A stretch of 60,967 bases of DNA from Rhodoferax sp. (GCA_030685025.1 JAUXWC010000008.1:1-60967), one strand, 5' to 3'. Positions 43,467-52,233 are shown, counted from the first letter of the stretch. Program-made: numbers and translations. Notes: a model not told the origin generated them from the sequence alone.

Positions 43467-44603
43467 GTGAGCGCCATCGACTCCCGCACCGTCATCGCAT
43501 TGGTCAGTCTGATGGGTGCACTGATGTCGCTCGTGCTGTTTTTCATGCGCCGCAACTACCCGGCTTCGATCAAAGGCATTGGGGAGTGGTCGCTGACCCT
43601 GTTGTTGTTGTTCGCGGCTGGCGTGTTAGCCTCGATGCGGGATCAGGCGCCCGATCTGGTGACGGTGGCCGTGCCGAATTTGTTGATCACCGCGGGCACC
43701 TATCTGGCCTTTGTCGGTAGCCAGCGCTTTGTCAATCAGCCGCCCCGCCTGCTGCCAAATTTGGTGCTCATTGCGCTGGTCAACCTGGTGTTGCTATGGT
43801 TCACCGTTGTTGATTCGTCCTACGGTTCGCGCACGCTGGTCTTGACGCTGGCGCTGGCCTATTTGTTCGGGATCCATGCGCATCTGTATGCCCGCCATGG
43901 TTATGGCACCTTCAGCGACCGCTTCGTGGTTTTCATCCTGTGCCTGGCAACGCTCAACGAACTGCTGCGCTTCGTCACGGCGGCCGCCATGCCGGTTGGC
44001 CAAAATCTGTTCGACCCTTCGTGGCCCAACCTCCTCTACATCACCGCCTACCCGTTCATCATGCTGTTGCTCGCCATCGGCATGGTGTTGCTCGCAACCC
44101 ACCGCCTGCGGGTCGAACTCGAACACCTCGCCACCCACGATTCACTGACCAATGCCACTACCCGTCGCCACCTGAACGACTCCTGCGAGCAAGAACTGGA
44201 ACGCTGCCGCCGCCATGGCCGCAGCACGGCCCTGCTGCTGATGGACCTGGACCACTTCAAGGCGATCAACGACACACGCGGCCACCAAGCCGGCGACCAG
44301 GTTTTGATCCGCTTCGTGGACATCGTCAACGGCTTGCTGCGCCGAGGTGACGAACTGGGCCGCTTTGGTGGTGAAGAGTTCGTCGCCCTGTTGCCCGAAA
44401 CCGCCCTGCCCGATGCCCTGATGGTGGCCGAGCGGATCCGCGCGGCGTGCGAAGCGGACACCGTCCAACTGGGCTGCACGGTGAGCATCGGCGTCTCCAG
44501 CTACCAGACCAGTGCCGACACCACCGACAGCCTGCTGGCACGCGCCGACGCCGCCATGTACCGAGCCAAAGCGGCGGGCCGCAATCGGGTTGAAGCGGGT
44601 TGA
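43467..44603 (+). CDS. Membrane-bound diguanylate cyclase (GGDEF)
   Basis: The 378-residue product has an N-terminal membrane region of about six to seven helices (residues 5-210) and a C-terminal GGDEF domain. The active-site loop is RFGGEEF, a functional GGEEF form, and RRGD five residues before it is an intact I-site for product inhibition. It should synthesise cyclic di-GMP. The membrane part may sense an unknown signal. Start is GTG at 43467. Cyclic di-GMP would connect to the MshE-like pilus ATPase and the HD-GYP protein encoded elsewhere in the window, but this is only inference. Confidence 0.9.
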   Translation: MSAIDSRTVIALVSLMGALMSLVLFFMRRNYPASIKGIGEWSLTLLLLFAAGVLASMRDQAPDLVTVAVPNLLITAGTYLAFVGSQRFVNQPPRLLPNLVLIALVNLVLLWFTVVDSSYGSRTLVLTLALAYLFGIHAHLYARHGYGTFSDRFVVFILCLATLNELLRFVTAAAMPVGQNLFDPSWPNLLYITAYPFIMLLLAIGMVLLATHRLRVELEHLATHDSLTNATTRRHLNDSCEQELERCRRHGRSTALLLMDLDHFKAINDTRGHQAGDQVLIRFVDIVNGLLRRGDELGRFGGEEFVALLPETALPDALMVAERIRAACEADTVQLGCTVSIGVSSYQTSADTTDSLLARADAAMYRAKAAGRNRVEAG

Positions 44604-44622
44604 GCGAGGCCTGGCGACTAGG

Positions 44623-45585
44623 CTAGACCGGCTTGATGCGCAAGGCCCAGATCACGCCGGCCACCAGCAAGGCGATGCCCAGCAGCGTGAGTGGCTGCGG
44701 CCACTCGCCGCGCAGCATGAAGGCATAGGCCAGCGCGCTCAGCGTTTCAAACACGATCAACTGCCCGGCCAGCGTGGTGGGCAGGCGCTGGCTGGCTTCG
44801 TTCCAGCACAGCGTGCCCAGCCACGAGGCCAGCAGACCCATCGACAGCATCAACCCGACAAAGAGCAAAGGCTGCGGCCCCAGCGGCATGGCAAAGGCAA
44901 CGCCGTTGCCCCAGGGTTGCGTGCCCACGGCAGCGCTCCACAGCCACAAGGCCGCGTAGCCGGCCAGGGCCAGCGGCAAGGTGGCCAGGCCCTGCGCGGT
45001 GGCCCAACTGCGCGGGCTGCGCTGCGCATGGGTGCGCAGCCAGTCGGCATTGCGCAGCGGGTACCAGGTCCAGCAGGCCACCGCCACCAGGGCCAATAGC
45101 GCGCCGCTGAGGTAGCGCGGCAGGTCCAGATCGGTCTGTGCGCGCAGGTGCGCCAGCTCGACCTGGTTGACGCAGGCAATGCCAGCGGCGATCAAGCCCA
45201 ACGAAGGCAGCAGCTTGAGCCAGGGCAGGCGGCCATCGCGCCGGGCGTTGCGCAGGTTGGCGCACACCGCAATCACCACCGGCAGGGTGCCGATGATCAT
45301 GGTCGGCAAAGGCCCACCGGCGCGCTGGATGGCCGCCGCCAGGCACAGGTAGTACAGCAGGTTGCCCACGGTGGAGAGCTTGAGCGCTTCGAGCCAGTCG
45401 GCTCGCGCCAGGCCTGCCAGGTTGCGCCGGTCCAGCCAGGCCAGCGGCAACGCGATCAAGCCAAAAGCCACATAACGCCCGCAAGACAAAACCGCCGCCG
45501 GGTAGTCCGGCAGCATCAAGGGGACCACAAACACCAGGCCCCACACCAGCCCGGCCGCCAAAGCAAACAGAACACCAATCAACAT
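44623..45585 (-). CDS. EamA/DMT-family transporter
   Basis: The 320-residue product is a ten-helix drug/metabolite transporter with two EamA halves: residues about 1-140 (GVLFALAAGLVWGLVFVVPL) and 165-320 (LSGALLALVAVACWTWYP). The second half ends in LLVAGVIWAL followed by a basic tail. It is probably an exporter of amino acids or other metabolites; no substrate can be read from the sequence. Convergent with the GGDEF gene. Confidence 0.88.
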   Translation of the reverse strand: MLIGVLFALAAGLVWGLVFVVPLMLPDYPAAVLSCGRYVAFGLIALPLAWLDRRNLAGLARADWLEALKLSTVGNLLYYLCLAAAIQRAGGPLPTMIIGTLPVVIAVCANLRNARRDGRLPWLKLLPSLGLIAAGIACVNQVELAHLRAQTDLDLPRYLSGALLALVAVACWTWYPLRNADWLRTHAQRSPRSWATAQGLATLPLALAGYAALWLWSAAVGTQPWGNGVAFAMPLGPQPLLFVGLMLSMGLLASWLGTLCWNEASQRLPTTLAGQLIVFETLSALAYAFMLRGEWPQPLTLLGIALLVAGVIWALRIKPV

Positions 45586-45624
45586 GGGACCATCATCGCC
45601 GCAAACGGGCCGAGCGTTGCAGCC

Positions 45625-46083
45625 TCACTGAAGGCTACCCCCCGAGAACCGGAGCTCGTAAACCAAACTCCCCTTGTGCAAGATGCTCTCCACCCCGTGG
45701 AACCAGCCAAGGGACCCGCTGGTGCTGCATGTGTAGCGCAGGCTCCCATCTTCGAGCACGGCCGGGCCACGCAGAGGCAGCGATGCGGGCGTGCCAAGCA
45801 GAGCCTTGCGAAGATGTGCGTAGATGGATTCAGTCAGGTCTCGATTCGCACCGGCGGTAAGGCCGCCGGCGTAGCTCATCGACCAGACGGCCTGGCGGGA
45901 CCGATACACAAGCTCCTGACCCACGAAGCGAAACATGCCAACGTAGATATCCCGGTAGAGCAGCGGCCCCTCTCTGTATTCGAGTTGTTTCGAGTCGGCA
46001 AGCAGTGGCTCGACTGACGCGCCGTCTCCTTGAGCGGCGTAAGTGGCTGACTTTGCAGCAAGGAGGAAAGGTCCCAGTTCCAT
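45625..46083 (-). CDS. DUF5680 domain protein
   Basis: The 152-residue product has the DUF5680 pattern: FLLAAKSATYAAQGDGAS, then GPLLYRDIYVGMFRFVGQELVYR and VWSMSYAGG. Function is unknown. It lies 30 bp after the truncated acetyltransferase frame, at the lower end of the cassette cluster. No attC was found on its far side, so whether it belongs to a cassette is unclear. Confidence 0.75.
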   Translation of the reverse strand: MELGPFLLAAKSATYAAQGDGASVEPLLADSKQLEYREGPLLYRDIYVGMFRFVGQELVYRSRQAVWSMSYAGGLTAGANRDLTESIYAHLRKALLGTPASLPLRGPAVLEDGSLRYTCSTSGSLGWFHGVESILHKGSLVYELRFSGGSLQ

Positions 46084-46113
46084 GAGCGAACGCGGTGAAT
46101 TGCCTTGTAGAGC

Positions 46114-46314
46114 TTACTCGGTGTCATCAGCCCAGCGTTGCGCGGCGCCCTCAAGGTGACTGCGCGTCTCGGAGTCGCTTGCTTGCGCTGCCCAATCCAT
46201 GTATTTCATGACCTCGGGACTTGCGGTGGCCAGGAACAGCGCCGCAGCGTCTTCAGGTGTAGCGCGCCTCAGCCTTACGAGAACGCCGTCGATGCGTTCG
46301 GGTGGGGTTTTCAT
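46114..46314 (-). pseudogene. Truncated GNAT acetyltransferase (integron cassette)
   Basis: The 66-residue frame is the N-terminal part of a RimJ/RimL-type GNAT protein (VRLRRATPEDAAALFLATASPEVMKYMDW). The acetyl-CoA binding part is missing after residue 60. The ATG lies 5 bases past the GTTAGGC of attC site 2, the usual arrangement at the head of an integron cassette. It seems to have been cut by a deletion that joined it to the DUF5680 gene region. Confidence 0.65.
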
Positions 46315-46319
46315 GCGAC

Positions 46320-46407
46320 GCCTAACGAATAGCGTTTATCGGCCGCGCGGCCAAGTCTGTGGAAACCAAGAGCACCTCCTGCGGCTGATAAACGCTATTC
46401 CTTAGAC
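46320..46407 (-). other. attC recombination site 2
   Basis: On the minus strand GTCTAAG begins and GTTAGGC ends an 88-bp structure whose arms GAATAGCGTTTATC/GATAAACGCTATTC pair perfectly over 14 bp, followed by GCCGC/GCGGC. This matches integron attC design (RYYYAAC ... GTTRRRY); the first box has G for the last C. It overlaps the end of the DUF7010-like gene and precedes the truncated GNAT cassette. Confidence 0.8.
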
Positions 46408-46955
46408 CGCATTTCACGTTTTGCACTCAAGGTGATTGCGGCAGCGAAGACGGCCTCTATGGCCGCACCGGCAAAGGCGCTGACGTACGGCTGTGCCTTT
46501 GAAGCAGCCAGCAAATAGCCAGCAAATGCAAGTACACCACCGCACACCCAATAAATGCGCAGGCCAAATAGCGTGTGAAACGTGAAGTAACGTCCGCCAA
46601 TGACGAGGAGCATTGAAGGGAAAAACCAAAGCACGTTTGATAGAGAAACAGCGTAGGCGATGGGAAGGCTGAATATTAGCCAAACGGTGCTCTCAAGTGC
46701 AAGCGCACCAAGTGGATTTTCCTTGCTGTGCTTACCTTGGCGACCCAGTGCCTTGCAAAGTAAAACACCTACGGGATGAATGAGCATACCCCCAACGAAT
46801 AGGGCCAAAACTGCATTGGAGGCGGAAGATTGAAGTGCGATGATGCCTGCAACCGACCAAGCAAGGGCGGAAGCGAACATGCCTGGAGCGCCTGAGAAAT
46901 AGGCAAGGCGCATGTCGCGCTGGGCTTCAATATTGGTCATGGTTTGATGAGACAT
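46395..46955 (-). CDS. DUF7010-like membrane protein (cassette gene)
   Basis: The 186-residue product has about six hydrophobic helices between residues 25 and 175 and a short hydrophilic N terminus (MSHQTMTNIEAQRDMRLAYF). The likeness to DUF7010 is from memory of the family and is moderate. GAAGAAGGG lies 9 bases before the ATG at 46955; a longer frame to 47105 reads through attC site 1 and is rejected. Base composition is lower in GC than its neighbours, in keeping with cassette acquisition. The stop lies inside attC site 2. Confidence 0.65.
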   Translation of the reverse strand: MSHQTMTNIEAQRDMRLAYFSGAPGMFASALAWSVAGIIALQSSASNAVLALFVGGMLIHPVGVLLCKALGRQGKHSKENPLGALALESTVWLIFSLPIAYAVSLSNVLWFFPSMLLVIGGRYFTFHTLFGLRIYWVCGGVLAFAGYLLAASKAQPYVSAFAGAAIEAVFAAAITLSAKREMRSKE

Positions 46956-46977
46956 TTGGGGAAGCCCTTCTTCCGCG

Positions 46978-47088
46978 GTCCAACGCCGGAGCTGAGCCGA
47001 CCGCAGCGGCGGGCTGGGTAAGGCCAAGAATGAAATGGGGGCCTGTAGCAGCCTGCCGTTGCGGGTCGGATCGAGCGATTTGTTAGCC
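46978..47088 (-). other. attC recombination site 1
   Basis: On the minus strand a GGCTAAC box opens and a GTTGGAC box (matching GTTRRRY) closes a 111-bp imperfect palindrome. AAATCGCTCGATCCGACC pairs with the distal GGTCGGCTCAGCTCCGGC apart from scattered bulges, and GCAACGGCAGGCTG with CAGCCCGCCGCTGC. A translated piece of it reads ANKSLDPTRNGR, a phrase often met in frames that run through attC sites. It follows brnA by 13 bp. Confidence 0.75.
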
Positions 47089-47101
47089 ACCTGTCCCGAC
47101 C

Positions 47102-47368
47102 TCAAACAACGTGAAGTTCTTCACGAAGTACCTTCCGCAATTTGGCAACGGTCAACGGTTCATCATCCTTCTTCTTCACCTTGGCCTGTGCTAATGTTGC
47201 CCGCAAAGCTGTATTGATCATGGTTTGATACCCGGTGCCCAAAGACTCCGCACGGGCACGAAAAAACTCAATGACATCGTCATCCAGCATGATCGTGATG
47301 CGGGTCTTACCGAGCGAGGGCAGAACGGCGCCTCGCTTGCCTTGGCTGAAATCATATTCTTTACGCAT
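47102..47368 (-). CDS. brnA: BrnA antitoxin
   Basis: The 88-residue product is a ribbon-helix-helix/CopG-like antitoxin: MRKEYDFSQGKRGAVL, then KTRITIMLDDDVIEFFRARAESLGTGYQTMINTALRATL. It should neutralise BrnT and repress the operon. The start at 47368 gives an 8-bp overlap with the brnT end, typical of the toxin-first order. It ends 13 bp before attC site 1, so the toxin-antitoxin pair forms one cassette. Confidence 0.9.
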   Translation of the reverse strand: MRKEYDFSQGKRGAVLPSLGKTRITIMLDDDVIEFFRARAESLGTGYQTMINTALRATLAQAKVKKKDDEPLTVAKLRKVLREELHVV

Positions 47369-47642
47369 AGTAATGCTCCATTTCGCCCCGGCTGGCCTTA
47401 CGCGCGGAAATGAGCCGGGTTCGGTCTCCGCGCGGCGTGTGGACAACAACCAGCATTCGACCGAGGGCATCAACTCCCAAAGTAATGAAACGCTGCTCAC
47501 CCTCGGCATCAGGGTCTTCAATCGTTACCGCCAACGGATCACGTAGCGCCTGCTCCGCGTGAGCAAAGCTGACTCGATGCTTTCGAAGATTGGTTTGCGC
47601 CTTAACGGGATCAAATTCAATTTCCACAATCCCATTATGCAT
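47361..47642 (-). CDS. brnT: BrnT toxin
   Basis: The 93-residue ribonuclease toxin has a RelE-like fold. BrnT features are visible in VEIEFDPVKAQTNLRKHRVSFAHAE, DPLAVTIEDPDAEGEQRFITLG and the C-terminal RLISARKASRGEMEHYYA. It precedes brnA in the same operon and probably inhibits translation by cleaving RNA when free. A TGCAT-rich repeat covers its start. Confidence 0.92.
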   Translation of the reverse strand: MHNGIVEIEFDPVKAQTNLRKHRVSFAHAEQALRDPLAVTIEDPDAEGEQRFITLGVDALGRMLVVVHTPRGDRTRLISARKASRGEMEHYYA

Positions 47643-47657
47643 ACAACATGCATATAG
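47637..47657 (-). promoter_or_regulatory. Palindromic operator at brnT
   Basis: Two TATGCAT boxes around a GTTGT-type spacer form an inverted repeat that overlaps the brnT start codon. BrnA-type antitoxins repress their own promoter through such palindromes, so this is the likely operator. Confidence 0.55.
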
Positions 47658-47847
47658 TCAAACCTACCGGCGCGCGGCGTGGCGGATTTCCAGGTTGCCA
47701 ACGCAATGCCATTCGACGGCAACCATCGCACACAATTCGGGCATGGTCCACTATGTCGGGCTCAGCCCATTGGCGAGTACGGCCCGAACAGACCATCGAG
47801 TCGATTGAGCGTCACGTCCTTGCCGAAAACTACCGCGACCAAACCCC

Positions 47848-48327
47848 ATGAACCTGCTCACCACCCTCCTGCGCACCCCGGGCCAGTACACCGGCCACGG
47901 TGTCAACCACGAAGGAGAGCGCTTCCATGGCGCGCTGGAAGTTCAGCCGCTGGTCAACAACAGCGCGCTCATGCTGCACTACACCGCCACGCGTGAGGAC
48001 GGCGTGCGGGTGCATAGCGAGGCCACGCTGCTGGCCCACAACGCCGCAGGCATGCCGTGTCTATGGCCGGTGATGGCCGAACTGCCGTTTGTGCTGCCGC
48101 ACACGGAAACCAGCAACACCGCGCAGGACGATGCCACACTGGTGGTGGTCTTTTCAAGCGGCCCGCGCGACAACATGGAGGCGTTCCGCGAAGACATCAC
48201 GATTGAAGTCAGCCCCAACGGTCGACTTCGCTACGCCCACAGTTGGGGCATGCCGGGTGGTGTGTTCGCGCAGCGCTCAAGCTGCGACCTGGTGCGCGCC
48301 ACGGACTCCCACCGCGCGCCAGCGTAG
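47848..48327 (+). CDS. Conserved hypothetical protein
   Basis: The 159-residue product was not assigned to a family. It looks like a small beta-rich soluble domain: PGQYTGHGVNHEGERFHGALEVQPL opens and a strand-rich centre with ALMLHYTATREDGVRVHSEATLL follows. No signal peptide, membrane segment or Cys pair is visible. Start at 47848 is ATG. It lies between the cassette cluster and the ketopantoate reductase gene, 90 bp from the latter. Confidence 0.65.
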   Translation: MNLLTTLLRTPGQYTGHGVNHEGERFHGALEVQPLVNNSALMLHYTATREDGVRVHSEATLLAHNAAGMPCLWPVMAELPFVLPHTETSNTAQDDATLVVVFSSGPRDNMEAFREDITIEVSPNGRLRYAHSWGMPGGVFAQRSSCDLVRATDSHRAPA

Positions 48328-48417
48328 CCGCTGCCGCGCGGCGTTGGGACGGATGCGGTGGCGGCGTTCCCACTGGCCCCAGTGGGGTGTGACCGAGCCG
48401 TTCCTACAATGCCAGGT

Positions 48418-49347
48418 ATGACTTCTTCTTCCTCCCTGACCGTCGCGGTGATGGGCGCGGGCGCCGTGGGCTGCTATTTCGGCGGCATGCTGGCGCGCGC
48501 CGGGCACGCCGTGACGCTGATCGCGCGGCCTCAACATGTGCAGGCGATTGCACGCGACGGCCTGCGCCTGCAGACCACCACCTTCGACGAGCACCTGCGC
48601 GTGGCCGCCAGCACCGATCCCAGCGCCGTGCAGGGTGCACAACTGGTACTGTTCTGCGTCAAGTCCACCGACACCGAATCCGCTGGCGCACTGATCCAGC
48701 CGCACCTGGCGAGCGACGCATTGGTGCTGTGCCTGCAAAACGGAGTGGACAACGCCGAGCGGCTGCGCGCCGTGCTGCCGCAACACGCCGTGGCCGCCGC
48801 AGTGGTGTACGTGGCCACCGAAATGGCCGGCCCTGGGCACGTGCGGCATCATGGGCGTGGCGAACTGGTGATCGAGCCCTTGCGCTGCGCGTCCATGTCC
48901 AGCAAGGCCGTGGCACGCGCCTTGATTGCGGCCGGTGTGCCCACCGAGGTCTCGAACAATGTGCGCGGCGCGTTGTGGGCCAAGCTGATCCTGAACTGCG
49001 CCTACAACGCCGTCTCGGCCATCACCCAGTTGCCCTACGGCGAGACCGTGGCGGGCGTTGGCGTGACAGACCTGATGCGCGACGTGGTGGCCGAATGCCT
49101 GGCCGTGGCCCAGGCCGAGGGCGTGCAGGTGCAAGGCGACGTTTACGCAGCGGTGGACAAGCTCGCCGGCAGCATGCCCAGGCAGTTGTCGTCCACCGCG
49201 CAAGACCTGGCACGCGGCAAGCACACCGAGATCGACTACCTCAACGGCCTGATCGTGCAGCGCGGCGCGGCGCTGGGCGTGGCGACGCCAGCCAACCGCG
49301 TGTTGTGGGCGTTGGTGAAGTTGATCGAAACAAAACGAATCCAATAA
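48418..49347 (+). CDS. panE: 2-dehydropantoate 2-reductase (ApbA/PanE)
   Basis: The 309-residue product is a ketopantoate reductase-like NADPH enzyme, in the pantothenate pathway if it is true PanE. The N-terminal GAGAVGCYFGGMLARAGH binds NADPH. The catalytic Lys and Glu regions (RGALWAKLILNCAYNAVSAIT and the HTEIDYLNGLIV motif) are intact. The ATG at 48418 is preferred to the longer frame from 48358 because the family sequence starts there. Paralogues of this family are common, so the exact substrate is uncertain. Confidence 0.85.
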   Translation: MTSSSSLTVAVMGAGAVGCYFGGMLARAGHAVTLIARPQHVQAIARDGLRLQTTTFDEHLRVAASTDPSAVQGAQLVLFCVKSTDTESAGALIQPHLASDALVLCLQNGVDNAERLRAVLPQHAVAAAVVYVATEMAGPGHVRHHGRGELVIEPLRCASMSSKAVARALIAAGVPTEVSNNVRGALWAKLILNCAYNAVSAITQLPYGETVAGVGVTDLMRDVVAECLAVAQAEGVQVQGDVYAAVDKLAGSMPRQLSSTAQDLARGKHTEIDYLNGLIVQRGAALGVATPANRVLWALVKLIETKRIQ

Positions 49348-49459
49348 TCGACTTCCAACAGAGTCAACATGACCCGCCCACGCCGCGCCGGCGCGACGCC
49401 GACGATGCCGGGCTCGGATTCCATGAGCCAGCCGCGCGACACTGGAACATCATCACCGG

Positions 49460-51175
49460 TCAATCGATGGACAGCGACCTGGTCTGCCAACCGACACGGC
49501 AGCTCCCAACCTTCAACTGCAATAGGCCAGTTCCCTTGACGACCAGGGTGACTCTTTTCTCGCTCACATTGCCGCGTGTCCAGGGCATGAAGATACTGAT
49601 ACCGTGGTGCAAACCCTGTCCCCAGCCGTCCAGGTGGCCAATGTCGATGACGCCCTGAGCGGGCGACACCATCTGCACGGCATCGCCTTCAACGGTGAGC
49701 CGCAGCGGTTCGGACAGGGGCAGGCTCTTGGCGGACGACAGGCCATAGGTGCCCAGGTAGCCGCTGTTGACCACCCGTAGTTCCACCCGCGTATGCGCAT
49801 CGCCGAGCCTTTGCGCCGTGACGACTTCCACGCTGACCTGCGGCACCAGTGCCGCGACGCGCAAGAAGGCGGCACTTTGCGCGGCACAGGTTTGCGCCAG
49901 CTTTTCGTACGGCGGGTTGCTGATGCCCACGCGCCCATCAAATCCGCCCACTTCAACCGCGCCCAGTTGCGGGTGCCGCGTCTTGCGCCAGGTTTTGAAG
50001 ATGCGCCCTTGGTTGACCTCGCGGTCCATCTTCCACAGCGCCAGGAAGTCCTTGCGCTCAAGCTGCGAATAGTGGTCCACAAATGGCTTCTTGCGGGCAA
50101 TGCCCAGTTGGGCAAACAGGTCCCACAACTCCACCACATAGGCCAGGCAACCCCGCTGGTGGTAGGCCCAATCGCACATGTCGCCATGCAGGGGCTTGTC
50201 GGGTTCGTACAGAAACTCATGAAAGCCGCTCACCGTGGCGTAGCCGGTGTGCTCGGTCATCCAGGACTCGACTTGCCGGTACATGGCCAGGTCGGTCTGG
50301 TCCATCTTGCTATCGGGCTTGTCGCCCATCGGTCGGATCAGAACGCCGCCGAAGGTGTGCAAATTGAGCCAGGCCATGATGTGCGGATGCCCAACGGCGA
50401 ACTCCATGATGGCGCGGGTCTCCGGGGCGCTGCCAGGAAAGTGCCCGGCTCCAACCTGCTCAGGCTCGGGCTTCCACTGATGTGCGAAGTTGCGGTTGAA
50501 GTCGTACAAGTTGTCCGACAGGAAATGCGGGTCGGGAACGCGTTGGCCATCGAAATTGACGATGTGCCCTTCCGGGTAGAGCTTGTAGAAGGGGCCGGCA
50601 TCCTCGGGCAGGCGCGGCACCATGACTGGCGGGCTCAGCGGCAGGCCATCGTCACCGCGCAGCTCCGTTAGCTCACCGTGCGGATCTTCCTGGCGCATGT
50701 ACATCATGAGGCCATCACCATCAACGTCCGACGCCTCCCAATACGCGTGCGATTGATTCGCCCGGTCGTTCACCGGGCTGGAGCGCACATAGCGCCCGGT
50801 CTTCAAAATAGCCTCCGCGCCGTCCGGCGAGACGCGCGGGACAACATAGAAAAGCGTGTTGCGAATCGCATCGGCCATGTGCGCCGGCAGGGGCTTGCCC
50901 CCGGCCTCGTTTTGGCCCTGGTAGATGGCGATCACGTCCTGTGCAATCGCCAGCGCCACACTGGAGCCACACACTTCGGTGGCGTGCATGTTGCCGTCGA
51001 TCCAGACCGCCGGTCTGAACTGCTCCGGGTTGCGGCCAATGGTCAGCAAGGGGATGTCGCGCCCGGCGGCGCTGGTGCCCAGCGTGGACAGCGTGACGAA
51101 GTCCGGATAGGACTGCGCCCAGGCCGAAAGCTGGGCTGTGAGGTCGGCATAGTCGAGGTATTGGGAGCGGAACAT
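49460..51175 (-). CDS. Zinc carboxypeptidase, M14 family
   Basis: The 571-residue product from MFRSQYLDYAD is an M14-type metallocarboxypeptidase. Zinc ligands fit HATE (HxxE) in WIDGNMHATEVCG with a third His in LNLHTFGG, and a catalytic Glu lies in YVVELWDLF. An extra C-terminal beta domain covers about the last 130 residues. No signal peptide is visible at either start option; the longer frame to 51256 adds 27 residues without family likeness. The substrate is not known. Confidence 0.85.
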   Translation of the reverse strand: MFRSQYLDYADLTAQLSAWAQSYPDFVTLSTLGTSAAGRDIPLLTIGRNPEQFRPAVWIDGNMHATEVCGSSVALAIAQDVIAIYQGQNEAGGKPLPAHMADAIRNTLFYVVPRVSPDGAEAILKTGRYVRSSPVNDRANQSHAYWEASDVDGDGLMMYMRQEDPHGELTELRGDDGLPLSPPVMVPRLPEDAGPFYKLYPEGHIVNFDGQRVPDPHFLSDNLYDFNRNFAHQWKPEPEQVGAGHFPGSAPETRAIMEFAVGHPHIMAWLNLHTFGGVLIRPMGDKPDSKMDQTDLAMYRQVESWMTEHTGYATVSGFHEFLYEPDKPLHGDMCDWAYHQRGCLAYVVELWDLFAQLGIARKKPFVDHYSQLERKDFLALWKMDREVNQGRIFKTWRKTRHPQLGAVEVGGFDGRVGISNPPYEKLAQTCAAQSAAFLRVAALVPQVSVEVVTAQRLGDAHTRVELRVVNSGYLGTYGLSSAKSLPLSEPLRLTVEGDAVQMVSPAQGVIDIGHLDGWGQGLHHGISIFMPWTRGNVSEKRVTLVVKGTGLLQLKVGSCRVGWQTRSLSID

Positions 51176-51275
51176 AACTGTCTCAGCAGGAGGTCTTGGC
51201 GCCTGCGCAAGTGATTGGGGAGCCACGACTGTAACCATACTGCGCGATGTCGACACGCGGCGCGTGCGCCGGGCC

Positions 51276-52223
51276 TCAGGGCCCGCGCGTCGGTCGCAGG
51301 TTGTCCAGCATGTCCTGCACCATCGCGTTCAGGTCGTACTGGGCGCGCCAGCCCCAGTCATCCCGCGCGGCCTGGTCGTCGATCGAACGCGGCCAACTGT
51401 CGGCAATGGCCTGGCGAAAATCCGACTCGCAACACAGCTTGAAACCGGCCACCCGCGCGGCTATGGCCGTCGCAATCTGTCCTGGCGTGAAGCTGATGCC
51501 AGCCAGGTTGTAAGAGCCGCGCTCGCGCACGCGGTCGACGGGCGCATCCATCAGCTCCAGCGTGGCGCGGATGGCATCGGGCATGTACATCATGGGCAGC
51601 GCGGTGTCTTCGGCCAGAAAACTGGTGTAGTGGCCGCGCTCGATGGCGGCATGAAAAATCTCGACCGCGTAATCCGTGGTGCCGCCGCCGGGTGCGGTCT
51701 TCCAACTAATGAGGCCGGGGTAACGCAGGCTGCGCACATCGACGCCGTGGGTGCGGTGGTACCAGGCGCACCAGCCCTCGCCGGCAAGCTTGGAGATGCC
51801 ATAGACCGTGGTCGGGTCCATCACGGTCTTCTGGGGCGTGTGGTCGCGCGGGGTGGATGGGCCAAAGGCGGCAATGGAACTGGGCCAGAACACACGCTGC
51901 AACTTGTGCGTGCGGGCCAGCTCCAGCACGTTGAGCAGACTCTTCATGTTCAGGTCCCAGGCCCACTTGGGGTGCTGCTCGCCACGCGCCGACAAGGCAG
52001 CGGCCAGCAGGTAGATCTGGGTGATGTGGTGGCGTTCCACCACTTCGGCCAGAGCGCTGGCTTCGGTGCAATCCAGCGCCTCGTGACGCAGCCCCAGCAC
52101 ACGACCGTCGGGCGCCAGGTCACTGGTGACCACCGCGTCGGCGCCGTAACGCTGCACCAGCGCGGGGGTCAACTCAGTGCCGATCTGGCCATTGGCGCCG
52201 ATGACAAGAATGCGTGTGTCCAA
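51276..52223 (-). CDS. tdh: L-threonine 3-dehydrogenase, SDR type
   Basis: The 315-residue NAD-dependent epimerase/dehydratase-fold protein has GANGQIG near the N terminus and the catalytic YGISK (YxxxK). It follows kbl by 10 bp. The two make the pathway from threonine to glycine and acetyl-CoA: this enzyme oxidises threonine to 2-amino-3-ketobutyrate, and Kbl cleaves it. The SDR-type enzyme replaces the zinc-dependent Tdh of E. coli. Confidence 0.88.
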   Translation of the reverse strand: MDTRILVIGANGQIGTELTPALVQRYGADAVVTSDLAPDGRVLGLRHEALDCTEASALAEVVERHHITQIYLLAAALSARGEQHPKWAWDLNMKSLLNVLELARTHKLQRVFWPSSIAAFGPSTPRDHTPQKTVMDPTTVYGISKLAGEGWCAWYHRTHGVDVRSLRYPGLISWKTAPGGGTTDYAVEIFHAAIERGHYTSFLAEDTALPMMYMPDAIRATLELMDAPVDRVRERGSYNLAGISFTPGQIATAIAARVAGFKLCCESDFRQAIADSWPRSIDDQAARDDWGWRAQYDLNAMVQDMLDNLRPTRGP

Positions 52224-52233
52224 AACCGGCCCC

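Noticed and set aside
46395-47105. Longer version of the cassette membrane protein (236 residues)
   Set aside because: The extra 50 residues are translated attC sequence (ANKSLDPTRNGR); a good ribosome-binding site precedes the start at 46955.
47648-47851. Short plus-strand frame upstream of the hypothetical at 47848
   Set aside because: Only its last few residues look protein-like, no start signal, and it overlaps the brnT operator.
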